A DNA stretch of 64,000 nucleotides from CADEEN01 sp963738425 (GTDB taxonomy: Bacteria > Pseudomonadota > Gammaproteobacteria > Burkholderiales > Burkholderiaceae_C): assembly GCA_963738425.1 (NCBI GenBank), contig CAVTWT010000002.1, forward strand, positions 213,906-277,905, read 5' to 3'. Positions 9,917 through 20,593 of the stretch are shown here, piece by piece. The position numbers were made by a program, and so were the translations under genes. The notes under the pieces are model-generated. The model saw only the letters and a program-made list of their open reading frames with translations. It did no database searches and was not told where the DNA came from. Position 1 is the stretch's first letter. Each line of letters opens with the position of its first letter.

Positions 9917-10752
9917 GGCTCGATGGCCAGTCCCGCCAGCGCTTGTCCATCGGCGATGCGGCCGATAACCGTGGCGCCGCCGGTGGTGAGATTGATCAGG
10001 TGCAAACGTGTCACGCTGCCGCGTCGCAGCGCCGCCAGCGCGGTGTTGCTGACATCGGCGATGTCGAATGCGGCGTCGTCCACCGCGCCGACGCCCAGCG
10101 CGCCGACCGTGGCCAGCAGGCCGGTGTTGGGCGAGACGGCGGGTTGTGTGCCTTCGATCGAACCTTGGCGCACCAGCGTGCCCCGGGCCACGTCGATCGC
10201 ATAGTTGGTGGTCAGCTTGCTGTCGTTCTTGTTGTAGGTGTAGGCCGCGCCGCCGGCGCGTGCCGGTGCACCGGCGGCGGCATCGCCGTCGGCATAACGC
10301 AGGGCCGGGTCTTCAGCGGCGAGCGCACCGCTGTCCGGATGCAGGCGCAGGTTGCGCCCACTGGCCGTGACGACGCGGATGCGGTCGGCGGCAGGATTGA
10401 AGTCGAAACCCACAGCCTGGTCACCCGCGGCCAGCGCCACGCCCGGGCCGACGGCGCTCAGCTTGCCGCTGGCCGTGTCGAGCGTGTACAGCCGGCCGCG
10501 CGCAGACAGTGCGAACAGCACGCCGCGCGACATGCGGAAGTCGATACCGACCAGGCGGTCGCCGCTGTCGAGGCCGCCGATGTTGACGCGCGAGAGCACG
10601 CGCGATGGCTGGCCGGCGTTGAAGCGAATCAGCTCACCCGCCGCCGTGGCGGCAAAGGCGTTCTCCTTGCGCGGCGCGCCTTCGGGCGGCTCCATCGAAA
10701 CGCAGGCGGCGAGGGCGAATGCTGCGGCGAGTGTCGCGAGGCGCGAGATCAA
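9913..10752 (-). CDS. DUF4394 domain lipoprotein
   Basis: 279 residues from a TTG at 10752. No ATG or GTG gives an intact signal sequence; the TTG gives ISRLATLAAAFALAAC with a lipobox (LAAC, Cys ~17), so this start is preferred. The mature protein is a beta-propeller-like DUF4394 domain with repeated blades (for example LVGIDFRMSRGVLFALSARG and AVGFDFNPAADRIRVVTASG). The molecular function of DUF4394 is unknown. The stop overlaps the start of the cupredoxin-like gene. The three genes form a leftward operon: membrane-anchored periplasmic propeller, cupredoxin, c-di-GMP enzyme. Confidence 0.8.
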   Translation of the reverse strand: MISRLATLAAAFALAACVSMEPPEGAPRKENAFAATAAGELIRFNAGQPSRVLSRVNIGGLDSGDRLVGIDFRMSRGVLFALSARGRLYTLDTASGKLSAVGPGVALAAGDQAVGFDFNPAADRIRVVTASGRNLRLHPDSGALAAEDPALRYADGDAAAGAPARAGGAAYTYNKNDSKLTTNYAIDVARGTLVRQGSIEGTQPAVSPNTGLLATVGALGVGAVDDAAFDIADVSNTALAALRRGSVTRLHLINLTTGGATVIGRIADGQALAGLAIEP

Positions 10753-11102
10753 GCAGTGAGGTGAGGCATGGTTGAAGTGGAATACGGCAATGAAAAATGC
10801 ACGCGCGACCCGCAGTGCGAATGGCCTGAGCAGGTTACGTCGCCGTGGCCTGGCGCTTGAGGAAAGACTTCACGCCGCAGGCGTGTGCGCGCGCTGCGGC
10901 CTGCCGGAGGACGGGCAAGTGCCGAAGAGTCGCGTTCGAGGCCCGGCCACAAGTGAGCGGCGACGGGCCTCGGCGGCCCGCTGCCACCGGCGCACCTGCT
11001 GCCGTGGACCGAGGCGCGCATCCAGATCCGCAGTCGCGTCAAGGAAGCCGTCGCGCTGGTGAAGGCGACGGAAGCGTCGATCGCGACGCTGTCGTGGACG
11101 AC
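10753..11102. other. 350-bp stretch without a convincing gene
   Basis: It lies between the starts of the DUF4394 operon and the stop of the HxlR gene, so it should hold the promoter of the former. Several frames are open on both strands. A 30-codon rightward frame from ATG 10768 encodes a Cys-containing peptide (CTRDPQCEWPEQ), and a later segment reads LLPWTEARIQIRSRVKEAV in another frame. These fragments could come from one frame-broken gene, but I recognise no family and see no clear ribosome site. Confidence 0.4.
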
Positions 11103-11555
11103 TCAGCGCAGCCGATGCACCCGCGACGCGCTGCGCGGCGCCTCGCGCTGCTGCGCCCGCGCCGAGCGCTCGGTCTGGAAGGCCTGCACCTTGGGCAGAT
11201 TGACCTCGATCCAGTCAGCCAGCCCGCGCACGCGCTTGGCGGCGTCGCGGCCCAACGGCGTGAGCGAGTACTCGACGTGTGGCGGCACCACCTCGTGCGC
11301 GACGCGCAGCACCAGGCCGTCGCCTTCGAGCCATTGCAGGGTCTGCGCCAGCATGCGTTCGCTGACGCCGCTGACCGCGCGGCGAAGCTCGGCGTAGCGG
11401 TGGGTGCCGCCCTCCAGCACCATCAAGACGAGCACGCCCCAGCGGCTGGTCACGTGCTTTAGCACGTCGCGCGACGGGCAGGCCTCGGCCAGCAGGTCGC
11501 CGCGCTGCAGGCGGTGCGACAGCTTGCGGGAAGGGCGTTTGGTACTAACCTTCAT
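11103..11555 (-). CDS. HxlR family winged-helix transcriptional regulator
   Basis: 150 residues; ATG at 11555 (MKVSTKRPSRKLSHRLQ). The HxlR domain spans ~residues 25-125, with the conserved start CPSRDVLKHVTSRWGVLVLM, the recognition region FAELRR-like RYAELRRAVSGVSERMLAQ and the wing Y-S-L-T-P-L-G. It is divergently paired with qorB, 69 bp away, as ytfH-ytfG are in E. coli. Regulators of this type often sense redox-active electrophiles or quinones. The intergenic palindrome at 11561-11575 is a likely binding site, just upstream of its own start, which suggests autorepression. Confidence 0.87.
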   Translation of the reverse strand: MKVSTKRPSRKLSHRLQRGDLLAEACPSRDVLKHVTSRWGVLVLMVLEGGTHRYAELRRAVSGVSERMLAQTLQWLEGDGLVLRVAHEVVPPHVEYSLTPLGRDAAKRVRGLADWIEVNLPKVQAFQTERSARAQQREAPRSASRVHRLR

Positions 11556-11560
11556 GTGCG

Positions 11561-11575
11561 TACTTCCGAAAAGTA
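11561..11575. promoter_or_regulatory. Candidate HxlR operator
   Basis: A perfect inverted repeat TACTT-CCGAA-AAGTA lies between the divergent HxlR and qorB genes, 5 bp from the HxlR start codon and 50 bp from the qorB start. Dimeric winged-helix repressors of this family bind such short dyads. The assignment rests on position and symmetry only. Confidence 0.5.
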
Positions 11576-11624
11576 AGTGCAAATCCTACAGTGACGGCAC
11601 CGATCACTCAAGAGGATTACTGCC

Positions 11625-12491
11625 ATGACCGCCACCACTTCCCGCAACAGCATCGCCATCACCGGCGCTACCGGCCAGCTCGGCCGCCTCGTCGTCGAAC
11701 AGCTGAAGGCCCAACTGCCGGCCGAGCGCCTCGTCGCGCTCGTGCGCACGCCGGCCAAGGCGGCCGATCTCGGCATCGCCGCTCGCGAGGCTGACTACAC
11801 GCGCCCCGACACGCTGGCCGCCGCGCTGGCCGGCATCGACACGCTGCTGCTGATCTCGTCGCCCGAGATCGGCCAGCGCGTGGCCCAGCACCGCAATGCG
11901 ATCGACGCGGCCCAGCGCGCCGGCGTGAAGCGCATCGTCTACACCAGCGTGCTGCGCGCCGACACCTCGCCGCTGTCGCTGGCGATCGAGCACAAGGAAA
12001 CCGAAAGCCTGGTCAAGGCCTCGGGCCTGGCCTGGACCTTCCTGCGCAATGGCTGGTACACGGAGAACTACACCGGGTCCATCGCAGGTGCGCTGGCCGG
12101 CGGCGCCTTCATCGGCAGCGCGGGCGAAGGCCGCATCTCCTCGGCTGCACGTGCCGACTACGCGGCCGCGGCCGTCACGGTGCTGACCTCGCCCGGCCAC
12201 GACGGCAAGACGTACGAACTCGCCGGCGACAGCGCGTACACGCTGGCAGATCTGGCGGCCGAAATCTCGCGTCAGAGCGGCAAGGCGATCCCGTACAAGA
12301 ACCTGCCCGAGGCCGACTACGCCGCGGCGCTGAAGGGCTTTGGCCTGCCCGAGGGCTTTGCCCAGGCGATCGCGGGCTGGGACGTGGCGGCTTCGCAAGG
12401 CGCGCTGTTCGACGAAGGACGTCAGCTGTCGCGACTGATCGGCCGGCCGACCACGCTGATGGCAGCGTCGGTGGCTGCGGCCTTGCGCTGA
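11625..12491 (+). CDS. qorB: NAD(P)H:quinone oxidoreductase type 2 (NmrA-like)
   Basis: 288 residues, matching the ~286-residue QorB family. It reduces quinones with NAD(P)H in the cytoplasm and is thought to protect against electrophile stress. The nucleotide-binding motif ITGATGQLGRLV is at residues 11-22, and the family pattern HKETESLVKASGLAWTFLRNGWYTEN lies near residues 120-145 (two adjoining blocks). Divergent pairing with an HxlR regulator repeats the ytfG/ytfH arrangement and supports the name. The frame is intact, with ATG at 11625. Confidence 0.88.
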   Translation: MTATTSRNSIAITGATGQLGRLVVEQLKAQLPAERLVALVRTPAKAADLGIAAREADYTRPDTLAAALAGIDTLLLISSPEIGQRVAQHRNAIDAAQRAGVKRIVYTSVLRADTSPLSLAIEHKETESLVKASGLAWTFLRNGWYTENYTGSIAGALAGGAFIGSAGEGRISSAARADYAAAAVTVLTSPGHDGKTYELAGDSAYTLADLAAEISRQSGKAIPYKNLPEADYAAALKGFGLPEGFAQAIAGWDVAASQGALFDEGRQLSRLIGRPTTLMAASVAAALR

Positions 12492-12573
12492 CGAGTCAAG
12501 GGGTCAAAGGGCCTCCGCTGCTGGCCCGCGCGAAGTCGCCGACGATGCGGCGGCTGCCCTTCTACACTGGGGC

Positions 12574-12990
12574 ATGGCGAGTCGCCGCAAGCTCGTGGTG
12601 GTGCTGGCGCTGGTGGTCAGCGCAGCCGGGCCACCTGTGTCCACGGCGCTCGCCGTGTCCTGCACTCCGCCCGTGAACATCGACCCTGCGCTCGAGCCGC
12701 TCATCAGCGGCGCCGTGGCAGACCTGGCACAGCGTCTGGGCGTGGCCGTGGCGCAGGTGTGCGTCGTCGAGGCGCGTGCCGTCGTCTGGCCCGACCGCAG
12801 CCTCGGCTGTCCGAAGGCCGGCATGCTGTACCCGCAGGTGCTGCAGGACGGCGTGTACATCAGATTGAGCGTCGGCGGCCGCTTCCATCACTATCACGGC
12901 GGCGGATCGCGGGCGCCGTTCCTGTGCGAAGCCACGGATCGGCAGGCGCCACTTCCTGCGGGGGCTGCAGGGCCGGGAAGTGCCCGCTGA
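12574..12990 (+). CDS. Small secreted protein with a WPD-SLGCP domain
   Basis: 138 residues. A signal peptide (RKLVVVLALVVSAAG...ALA, residues 4-26) is followed by a compact domain with the pattern VVWPDRSLGCPKAGMLYPQV, then DGVYIRLSVGGRFHHYH and PFLCE. I recall this pattern (W-P-D-x-S-L-G-C-P, G-x-x-Y, Y-H-x-G, P-F-L-C) from many unnamed exported proteins, but know no function. Two Cys residues (LGCP and FLCE) could form a disulphide in the periplasm. It stands alone between qorB and the convergent protease gene. Confidence 0.65.
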   Translation: MASRRKLVVVLALVVSAAGPPVSTALAVSCTPPVNIDPALEPLISGAVADLAQRLGVAVAQVCVVEARAVVWPDRSLGCPKAGMLYPQVLQDGVYIRLSVGGRFHHYHGGGSRAPFLCEATDRQAPLPAGAAGPGSAR

Positions 12991-13005
12991 GCGGCGCGCG
13001 TGAAA

Positions 13006-13035
13006 GGGCCGGGGAGGTTTTCACCTGCCCGGCCC
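13006..13035. terminator. Hairpin between convergent genes
   Basis: GGGCCGGG (13006-13013) pairs with CCCGGCCC (13028-13035); an inner AGGT/ACCT stem closes a four-base loop. It sits between the stops of the small secreted protein (12990) and the S8 protease (13056). There is no clear U-tract on either side, so intrinsic termination is possible but not certain. Confidence 0.45.
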
Positions 13036-13055
13036 TGGCCGCTTGCGGCGAATGA

Positions 13056-16000
13056 CTACTTCGCCGTGACGTTTCCGCTGGCGCAGGCGATCTGGGTGCC
13101 GGTGAAGGCGCTGCTCGTCATCTGCGCGCAGTTGCTCCACGGGCCCTTGTTCTTGCCGATGGCCCTGAAGGTGATGGTCCGCGTCTCGCCGGGCGCACCC
13201 GGCGTCGCGGTGACGACCAACTCTGTGCCTGCGCCAGGCAAGGTGCCCGTGCCGTTGTAGTAGAAGTTTGCCCCGCGATTGCCGAAGCGGTTCTCGGCAC
13301 CGACGGTCAGGAAGCCGCCGTCGCCATTGCCCTGGATCGTCCCGTAGGCATAGGAGATGTCGTGCTGTCCGTTCACGCCGATCCAGACCTGGAACGATGC
13401 CAGGCGAAGTAGCGAGAACTCGCGCACGGCTTCCCAGTCGACCACGAGCCAGGTATTCACCCCGTCGGTGAGCGTCCCGATGCGCACGGCGCCCGCCGCT
13501 GCCGGGTTGAGGTCCGTCCAGAAAGGCGCCAGCACGTTGTTCGGGCTCGCCGCATTCGGGAAGTTCTGGTTGGTGATGCTGTTGTCGGCGCCGCTGCCGC
13601 CGCCGACCACCAGATACCCGTTGCTCGACACACCGATGCGGGTGTAAGCCTCTCCCGCATAGAGGAACCCTGGAACGTTGAAATTGGTGATCGTGTCGTC
13701 ACCCACGCCGCCGATCGGTGTGATGCCAAACAACCGCAGCGGCAGATAGCCTGCCGGTGATGTGCCGGACTGGATACCCACGTTCGGCGGCTGTGCACCC
13801 GCCAGGGTGCCGCTCCACTGCAGCCCGTTGCCGACCTCGGTGGCGTTGACCACGCTGCCGGGCACCAATTGAAGCTGGTTGTTCACCAGCGCATCGGTCA
13901 GCGTGACCGTGGCTGGGTTGAACGTCGCATTGCTGGCCGTGATGGTGCACTGGGTGGCATCACCCTGCGCGAAGATCAGGGGCGAACAGGTTTTCGACAA
14001 CGGCACCGTGGCCGTGCCCCGAACCACCGTAATCGGGAAGCGCAGCGTTGCCTCATTCGAACGCTTGAGCTCAAGCACGGCATGGCGCTTCTCGCCCAGC
14101 GGGATGCCGCGGCCGTCGAGCGCGATGTTGAACGAAGCGGACCCACCGGCCGGAACGCTGATCGTCGTCGGAACAGTGACCTTGAGGTCGGTCGGCCCGA
14201 TCACCGACAGCTTCCAGTCGCGCGCTGCGCTGCGCGTGTTCTGCACCGTGCGCTGGACCGTGATCGCGCCGAGGAACGCCAGGGACGTACAGGCTCGGGT
14301 AGTTGGCGGTCCACAGCGCCGACTGCAACGCCATGAAGTTGGCGGCGCTCTCGTCGAACAGCAAACCCGGGTCGCCCGCCTTGGACAGGTTGATCCGTCC
14401 CGAGCCCATGTCGAACGGGTCGGCCAGCGTGGCGCCATCCTCCTTGAAGACAACGCCGGTCGCCGTTGTCATCAGGGCGGACTTGACTTGCCCCGGCGTC
14501 CAGTTCGGGTGCAACGCCAACAGCAGCGCAGCCGCCCCGGCCACGTGCGGGCTCGACATCGACGTGCCCTGGATCGCCTGGAACAGTTGGCCCGGCGAAG
14601 CCGCCATCGCGGGTTGCCGGCGTCGGCGTGGCGCCGGCCAGGATCTGCACGCCCGGGCGCGGTGACGTCGGGCTTGGCGATGCCCAGCGACAACCCGGTG
14701 CCACCGCGCGAGCTGAACGGCGGCCATGACATCGCCTTGCGCGGGCGCCGCAGCGCCGGCCGTCATGGCGGCCGAGACGTTGGGATGCGCCGCCACGAAA
14801 GTCTTCAGCGCATTGCCGGCATCGACCTCCAGGTGCACCGACGGGATGAAGTGGTTGTCGGTGGCCAGGCCGAGCAGCGATCGCGTTGTAGAGCACCATG
14901 CCCGACGGCGCCGCCCAGCAGGACAGTCGATAACTCTTCGTCCACGCGGGCGTTGCCGCCGCGCTGGCACAGCAACGACCTTGCCGGCCAGCGAGCCGCG
15001 GGGCAAAGGTGCCCGCGCAGAGCGTGTCGGTGGTGGCGCACGAACAGCGGTGCTGCGGCAATGCCGTTGGTCAGCGCTTGCGCCGCGCAGGGTCAGCGAC
15101 GCACCGTCGCTGGAAGCGAGCGTGAGGACGCTCTGGAACTGGCGGTTGGTGGTGCTGGCGCGCGACCGTGGTGGTCCACGGCTCGCGGTGGTCGGTCGTG
15201 TTCGGCGCCCGGGCCCTGAATTGCCGGCCGAGGCGGCGACAAAAACGCCGGCATCGTAGGCCCCGAGGAACGCGATCGACACCGGGTCGGAGTACGGATT
15301 GCCGCCGCCGCTGATCGAGAAGTTGATGACATCGACGCCGTCGGCGATGGCCGGCGTTGACGGCGGCCACGGAATCGCTGGCGAAGCAGCCCTGGTCGCC
15401 GCAGACCTTGTAGGCCATGACGTGCGCGCGCGGGCGCAATGCCCGAGATGGTGCCGAGTGGGCGCGCTGAAGATGCGAGGCTGCGACCTGGCGGTTGCCG
15501 GCCGCCGTGGTGGCTGTGTGCGTGCCGTGCCCGTCGTCGTCGCGCGCACTGGTGTACTCGGTGGGCAGCAGACCGACGACGCGCGTCATATGTCGCCATC
15601 GAGGCGACGCGCACCGATCAGCTTGTTGTTGCAGGCGAACGCGTCGCCCGCGTTGGCACCGGTGTTGAACTGGCAGGCGCCGGGCCGGGCCGGGCAGGGC
15701 GCGCATAGGGCTTGCCGCCTGGATCGGGGTCTGACAGCGAAGGATGCTCAGGCCAGATGCCGGTGTCGAGCACGCCGACGATGACGCCTTCGCCCGCGTC
15801 CGCCTGCCCGCCGAGCGCGTTCCAGAGCGCGGGTGCGTTGATGAAGGCCGGGCTGGTGTCGGTGAGTGGCTGCAGCAGCGTGTCCTCGTAGACCGCGGCC
15901 ACGCCCTGCAGCGCGGCGACGGAGGAGATGTGCGACGAAGGGATGCGCAACGCCATGCCATTGAAGCCGGCGCGGTACTGGTGGGTCACCTTCGCGTTCG

Positions 16001-16397
16001 GCACCCTCGCACTCAGGCGCGCGGCGAACGCCTGTGCGCGCGTGTCGAGATAGGCGAGGTAGCGTTGGCTGTCGGTCGACCCCATGTCCAGCCGTTTCGC
16101 ACCCAGTGCGCGAGGCGAGGTCGCGCGCAGGCCGGCCACACCTCCGCGATAAGACGCCAGCGAGTCATCGGCCAGTCGGACGATCACGCCGACGTCGCGC
16201 GCCGCGCCGCTTCGAGCGGCTTCGCGTTCCTGGAGCAGCAGCGACTTGCTGACGTTGATGGGTTGACCCACAGCCTCCGGCACGTCCGCAACCCTCAGGG
16301 CTGCCCGTTGGGCGTACGCGGGGCGCGAATCGATCAGGCAGATGGCCAGTGCTGCCAGGGTGATCACAAACGCAAGTGAACTACGGAGTGTGGGCAT
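13056..16397 (-). pseudogene. Subtilisin-like S8 serine protease, secreted (multiple frameshifts as written)
   Basis: About 1,110 codons. The N-terminus (MPTLRSSLAFVITLAAL) is a signal peptide, followed by an I9-type inhibitor propeptide. The catalytic Asp (VGVLDTGIWPEHPS), His (DDDGHGTHTATTAAGN) and Ser (GTSMSSPHVAGAAAL) are all present, with a PA-type insertion between His and Ser. The C-terminal ~400 residues (13056 to ~14290, one clean frame) are beta-rich, Fn3-like and repetitive. Breaks occur repeatedly between ~14290 and ~15720, where motifs jump among all three frames. The triad is intact, so sequence error is more likely than decay, but as written no full protein can be made. It probably acts as an exported protease. 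Confidence 0.78.
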
Positions 16398-16773
16398 GGG
16401 GTCTCTCCCTCGGTTTCAGAGTGGTCGCGGTGCTACTACCGCAAGACGAGACACTCTAGGGAGCCAGATTCCCGCCTGCCATGGCCCAAACGGGTAAGAG
16501 GGCAGGCGTTCCACAACGAAGAAATCAGGGGTTTGAGGTAATGGCTTTTCGATGGGCGGGATACCGCCCAACTCGACTGCGCTGCGGCGATGCTGCTGTC
16601 GCCGTTCGAACTGCTGCGCGTGAGCCGGGGCGGCGACCACACTCCGCCTTCAGCCACCCATGAGCCGCGTCCCGGCCGTGAACGACCCTGTGAACCTCAA
16701 CACCTGGCGCCTCAACGGCGACAGCGTGTCCGACCGCGTCGACTCGACGAGGCGAGGCGCTCGCCGGGCCGTC
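16398..16773. other. 376-bp stretch without a supported gene
   Basis: It lies upstream of the S8 protease and downstream of the LysR gene, so it should carry the protease promoter. It contains a perfect hairpin TGGGCGG-GATA-CCGCCCA (16553-16570) and two short open frames: 16481-16663 (60 residues) and 16660-16803 (47 residues, overlapping the LysR stop). Neither has a recognisable family or a clear ribosome site. Confidence 0.4.
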
Positions 16774-17728
16774 TCAACGATCGAACAATTCACCGGGTGG
16801 TGACGCCAGCGCGCGCTCGACCACCTCGCGTGTCAGCGGCGCGGCGAAGGTCTGGATGAAGTCGAACACGTAGGCGCGCAGAAAGGCGCCGCGCTTGACG
16901 GCAATGCGCGTCGTGTTGGTGGCAAAGAGGTGCCGGGCGTCGAGGGCGACGAGGTTGGCATCGCGCTTGTCGTCGAAGGCCACCGAGGCGATGACGCCGA
17001 CGCCCAGGCCGAGATCGACATAGGTCTTGATGACGTCGGCGTCCATTGCCGACAGGCTGATCTCGAACGGCAGCTCGGCACGCTGGAAGGCATCGTCGAT
17101 GTGGCGCCGCCCGGTGTAGCCGGGCTCGTAGGTGATGAGCGGAAACTCGGCCAAGCGCTCCAGAGTCAGCAGGCTGGCCTGCGGCGGCTTCGCTCGCCAG
17201 GGCATGGCCGCGCGGCACCACCACCAGGTGCGTCCAGCGATAACACGGCAGCGCCACGAGATCGGGGAACTCGGTCAAGGCTTCGGTGGCGATGCCCAGA
17301 TCGGCCTCACCGGCCAGCACCGACTCGGCCACCTGGCGTGGCGAGCCTTGTTGCAGGTGCAGGTTGACAAGAGGGTGCGCGCCGCGGAAGTCACGGATGG
17401 CCGGCGGCAGCGCATAGCGCGCCTGCGTGTGCGTGGCGGCCACGGTGAGCAGGCCGCGATCGGACTGGGCGAAATCGTTGCCGGCGCGTTTGAGGTTTTC
17501 GGCCTCCTGCAACAGCCGCTCGATGATCGGCAGCACCGCGGCGCCTGGTGGCGTCAGCCCGAGCAGTCGGCGGCCTGCGCGTTGGAACAGCTCGATGCCG
17601 AGCTCGTCTTCGAGCTCCTTGAGCTGCCGGCTGACGCCCGGCGCGACGTGTGAAGCGCGTCGGCCCCAGCGTCAGGTTGAAGCCTGCCGCACCGTCTCGC
17701 GCACCGAGCGCAACTGCTGAAAATTCAT
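16774..17728 (-). CDS. CysB-like LysR family regulator (several frameshifts)
   Basis: About 318 residues when reassembled, close to CysB (324). The start MNFQQLRSVRETVRQ is the CysB/Cbl hallmark. The DNA-binding helix region can be rebuilt as F-N-L-T-L-...-L-H-T-S-x-P-G-V-S-R-Q-L-K-E-L-E, but it is broken by about three missing bases within 17640-17690. The effector domain continues through LPIIERLLQEAENLKRAG and a further break near 17195, then FPLITYEPGYTGR and DADVIKTYVDLGLGVGVIAS to the stop at 16774. CysB-type proteins activate sulphur-assimilation genes, sensing N-acetylserine or sulphate derivatives. No cys gene is adjacent, so its targets are unknown. Confidence 0.8.
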
Positions 17729-17860
17729 GAGCTCATCACAAGGATCACGTAGCGACAAGTCTCGCCAGCACGGCTCATGCGCGCAACGAATCAAGAGTTC
17801 TTAGCTTATGAGTTTGGTGAGCGCGGACAAATGGGCTGCGATGCTGCTGGCTTTGGCCGA

Positions 17861-18010
17861 TCAAGACTTGAAGTCGGGCCCGCGCGACAGACGGATGGCA
17901 CCGCGGTGCAGATCGTCGCTCGGCACATCGACGCGGCCCTGCGTGATGCGAACGAAGCGCCGTTCACGCACGCTCGCATGCGCGCGCGCTGCGACTCCAC
18001 GCAGCGCTAA
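17861..18010 (-). pseudogene. Truncated second copy of the DUF3253 gene
   Basis: The last ~45 codons of a leftward frame read VRERRFVRITQGRVDV and DDLHRGAIRLSRGPDFKS. They align closely with the C-terminus of the intact DUF3253 gene just upstream (KSEELHRGAIRLARGPRFDS). The N-terminal half of the domain (the SEVARAV and MPQVREVAA blocks) is not recognisable here, so this is a degenerate tandem duplicate rather than a full gene. It follows the intact copy by ~50 bp on the same strand. Confidence 0.55.
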
Positions 18011-18062
18011 CCGGTGTCGAGGAATCGCTGGAAATGCCAGCTCACCGCCGAGGCGAGCCCGG

Positions 18063-18325
18063 TCACGAGTCGAAGCGAGGACCTCGCGCCAGGCGGATCG
18101 CACCTCGATGCAATTCCTCGGATTTGACCTCGACGTCACCGCGTTTGATTCGCAAGCGCCCGTCTCTACGCAACGCCGCAGCCACCTCGCGCACCTGCGG
18201 CATCAGCGCCCTCCACGCCGTTTCATCGGCCTGCACCGCACGCGCCACTTCGGAAGGGCAGATCGACGAGTCCGCCGCGCGCCGCGACAACTGGCGCACG
18301 ATCTCTTGCGCGATGTCTTCGTCGC

Positions 18326-18329
<4 letters not shown>
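18063..18329 (-). CDS. DUF3253 domain protein
   Basis: 88 residues from a GTG at 18329. It shows the DUF3253 pattern throughout: helical N-terminus (DEDIAQEIVRQLSRRA), SICPSEVARAV, the W-R-x-L-M-P-x-V-R block and the C-terminal strand pair RLRIKRGDVEV...GAIRLARG. The fold is probably a small winged-helix-like domain; the function is unknown. The GTG overlaps the glpK stop codon (GTGA), so it is the last cistron of the leftward glpR-glpK unit and should be translationally coupled to glycerol kinase. A truncated copy of the same domain lies directly downstream. Confidence 0.75.
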
Positions 18330-19810
<1,481 letters not shown>

Positions 19811-19820
19811 TGGGCGTCCC

Positions 19821-20585
19821 CTATTCCGCGATCACACACTGAACTCCGGCCTCGGCCAGCAGCGCCGGAAACGGCGCGGGCGGCTCGGCGTCGGTGTACA
19901 GCGTATCCACTTGCTCCAACCGCCCCAACTCCACCATCGCCGGCCGGTTGAACTTGCTGTGGTCGGCGGCCAGCCAGACCTGGCGCGAGTGCCGCGTGAT
20001 GGCCTGCGCCACCTTGACCTCGCGGTAGTCGAAGTCGCGCAGCGTGCCGTCGGCCTCGATGGCCGAGATGCCGATCAGGCCGATGTCGACCTTGAACTGC
20101 TGGATGAAATCGAGCGTCACTTCGCCGACGATGCCACGGTCGCGCGAGCGCACCACGCCGCCGGCGACGATGACTTCGCAGTCCGGGTTGTCGGACAGGA
20201 TCGCCGCGACGTTCAGGTTGTTGGTGATGACGCGCAGGCCCTTGTGCTGCATCAGTGCGCGCGCGATCGCTTCGGTGGTCGTGCCGATATTGATGATCAG
20301 CGAGCAGTTGTTGGGCACACTCTTGGCCACCGCGCGCGCGATGCGCTGCTTGGCTGTCTCGTTGAGTTGCTGTCGCTGCCGGTAGGCCAGGTTCTCGGTC
20401 GTCGAGCTGGGCACGCGCACGCCGCCGTGAAAACGCGCCAGCAGACCAGCGTCGGACAGCAGCTTGACGTCACGGCGCACGGTCTGCAGCGTGACACCGA
20501 AGCGCTCGGCCAGCGCTTCGACCGAGACCGCGCCCAGGCGCTGCACTTCTTCGACCAGCTCGGCCTGGCGCGGGTTGGGGCTCAT
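19821..20585 (-). CDS. glpR: Glycerol-3-phosphate regulon repressor (DeoR family)
   Basis: 254 residues; ATG at 20585 (MSPNPRQAELVEEVQRLG). The frame stays open further upstream, but that part is the hairpin repeat, so the internal ATG is chosen. An N-terminal DeoR helix-turn-helix (VEALAERFGVTLQTVRRDVKLLSDAG, residues ~20-45) precedes a DeoR effector domain (INIGTTTEAIARAL, HSKFNRPAMVELG). GlpR represses glp genes until glycerol 3-phosphate binds. It is divergent from glpD, and AACGAA-type repeats lie in the gap. Confidence 0.93.
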   Translation of the reverse strand: MSPNPRQAELVEEVQRLGAVSVEALAERFGVTLQTVRRDVKLLSDAGLLARFHGGVRVPSSTTENLAYRQRQQLNETAKQRIARAVAKSVPNNCSLIINIGTTTEAIARALMQHKGLRVITNNLNVAAILSDNPDCEVIVAGGVVRSRDRGIVGEVTLDFIQQFKVDIGLIGISAIEADGTLRDFDYREVKVAQAITRHSRQVWLAADHSKFNRPAMVELGRLEQVDTLYTDAEPPAPFPALLAEAGVQCVIAE

Positions 20586-20593
20586 TTGTTGAC

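Noticed and set aside
10749..11042. 97-residue leftward ORF ending in a TTGA overlap with DUF4394
   Set aside because: Composition is Arg/Ser/Pro-rich shadow-like, with no family and no ribosome site.
16660..16803. 47-residue rightward ORF (MSRVPAVNDPVNLNTWR)
   Set aside because: It overlaps the LysR 3' end, has no ribosome site and no known family; too weak to list as a gene.
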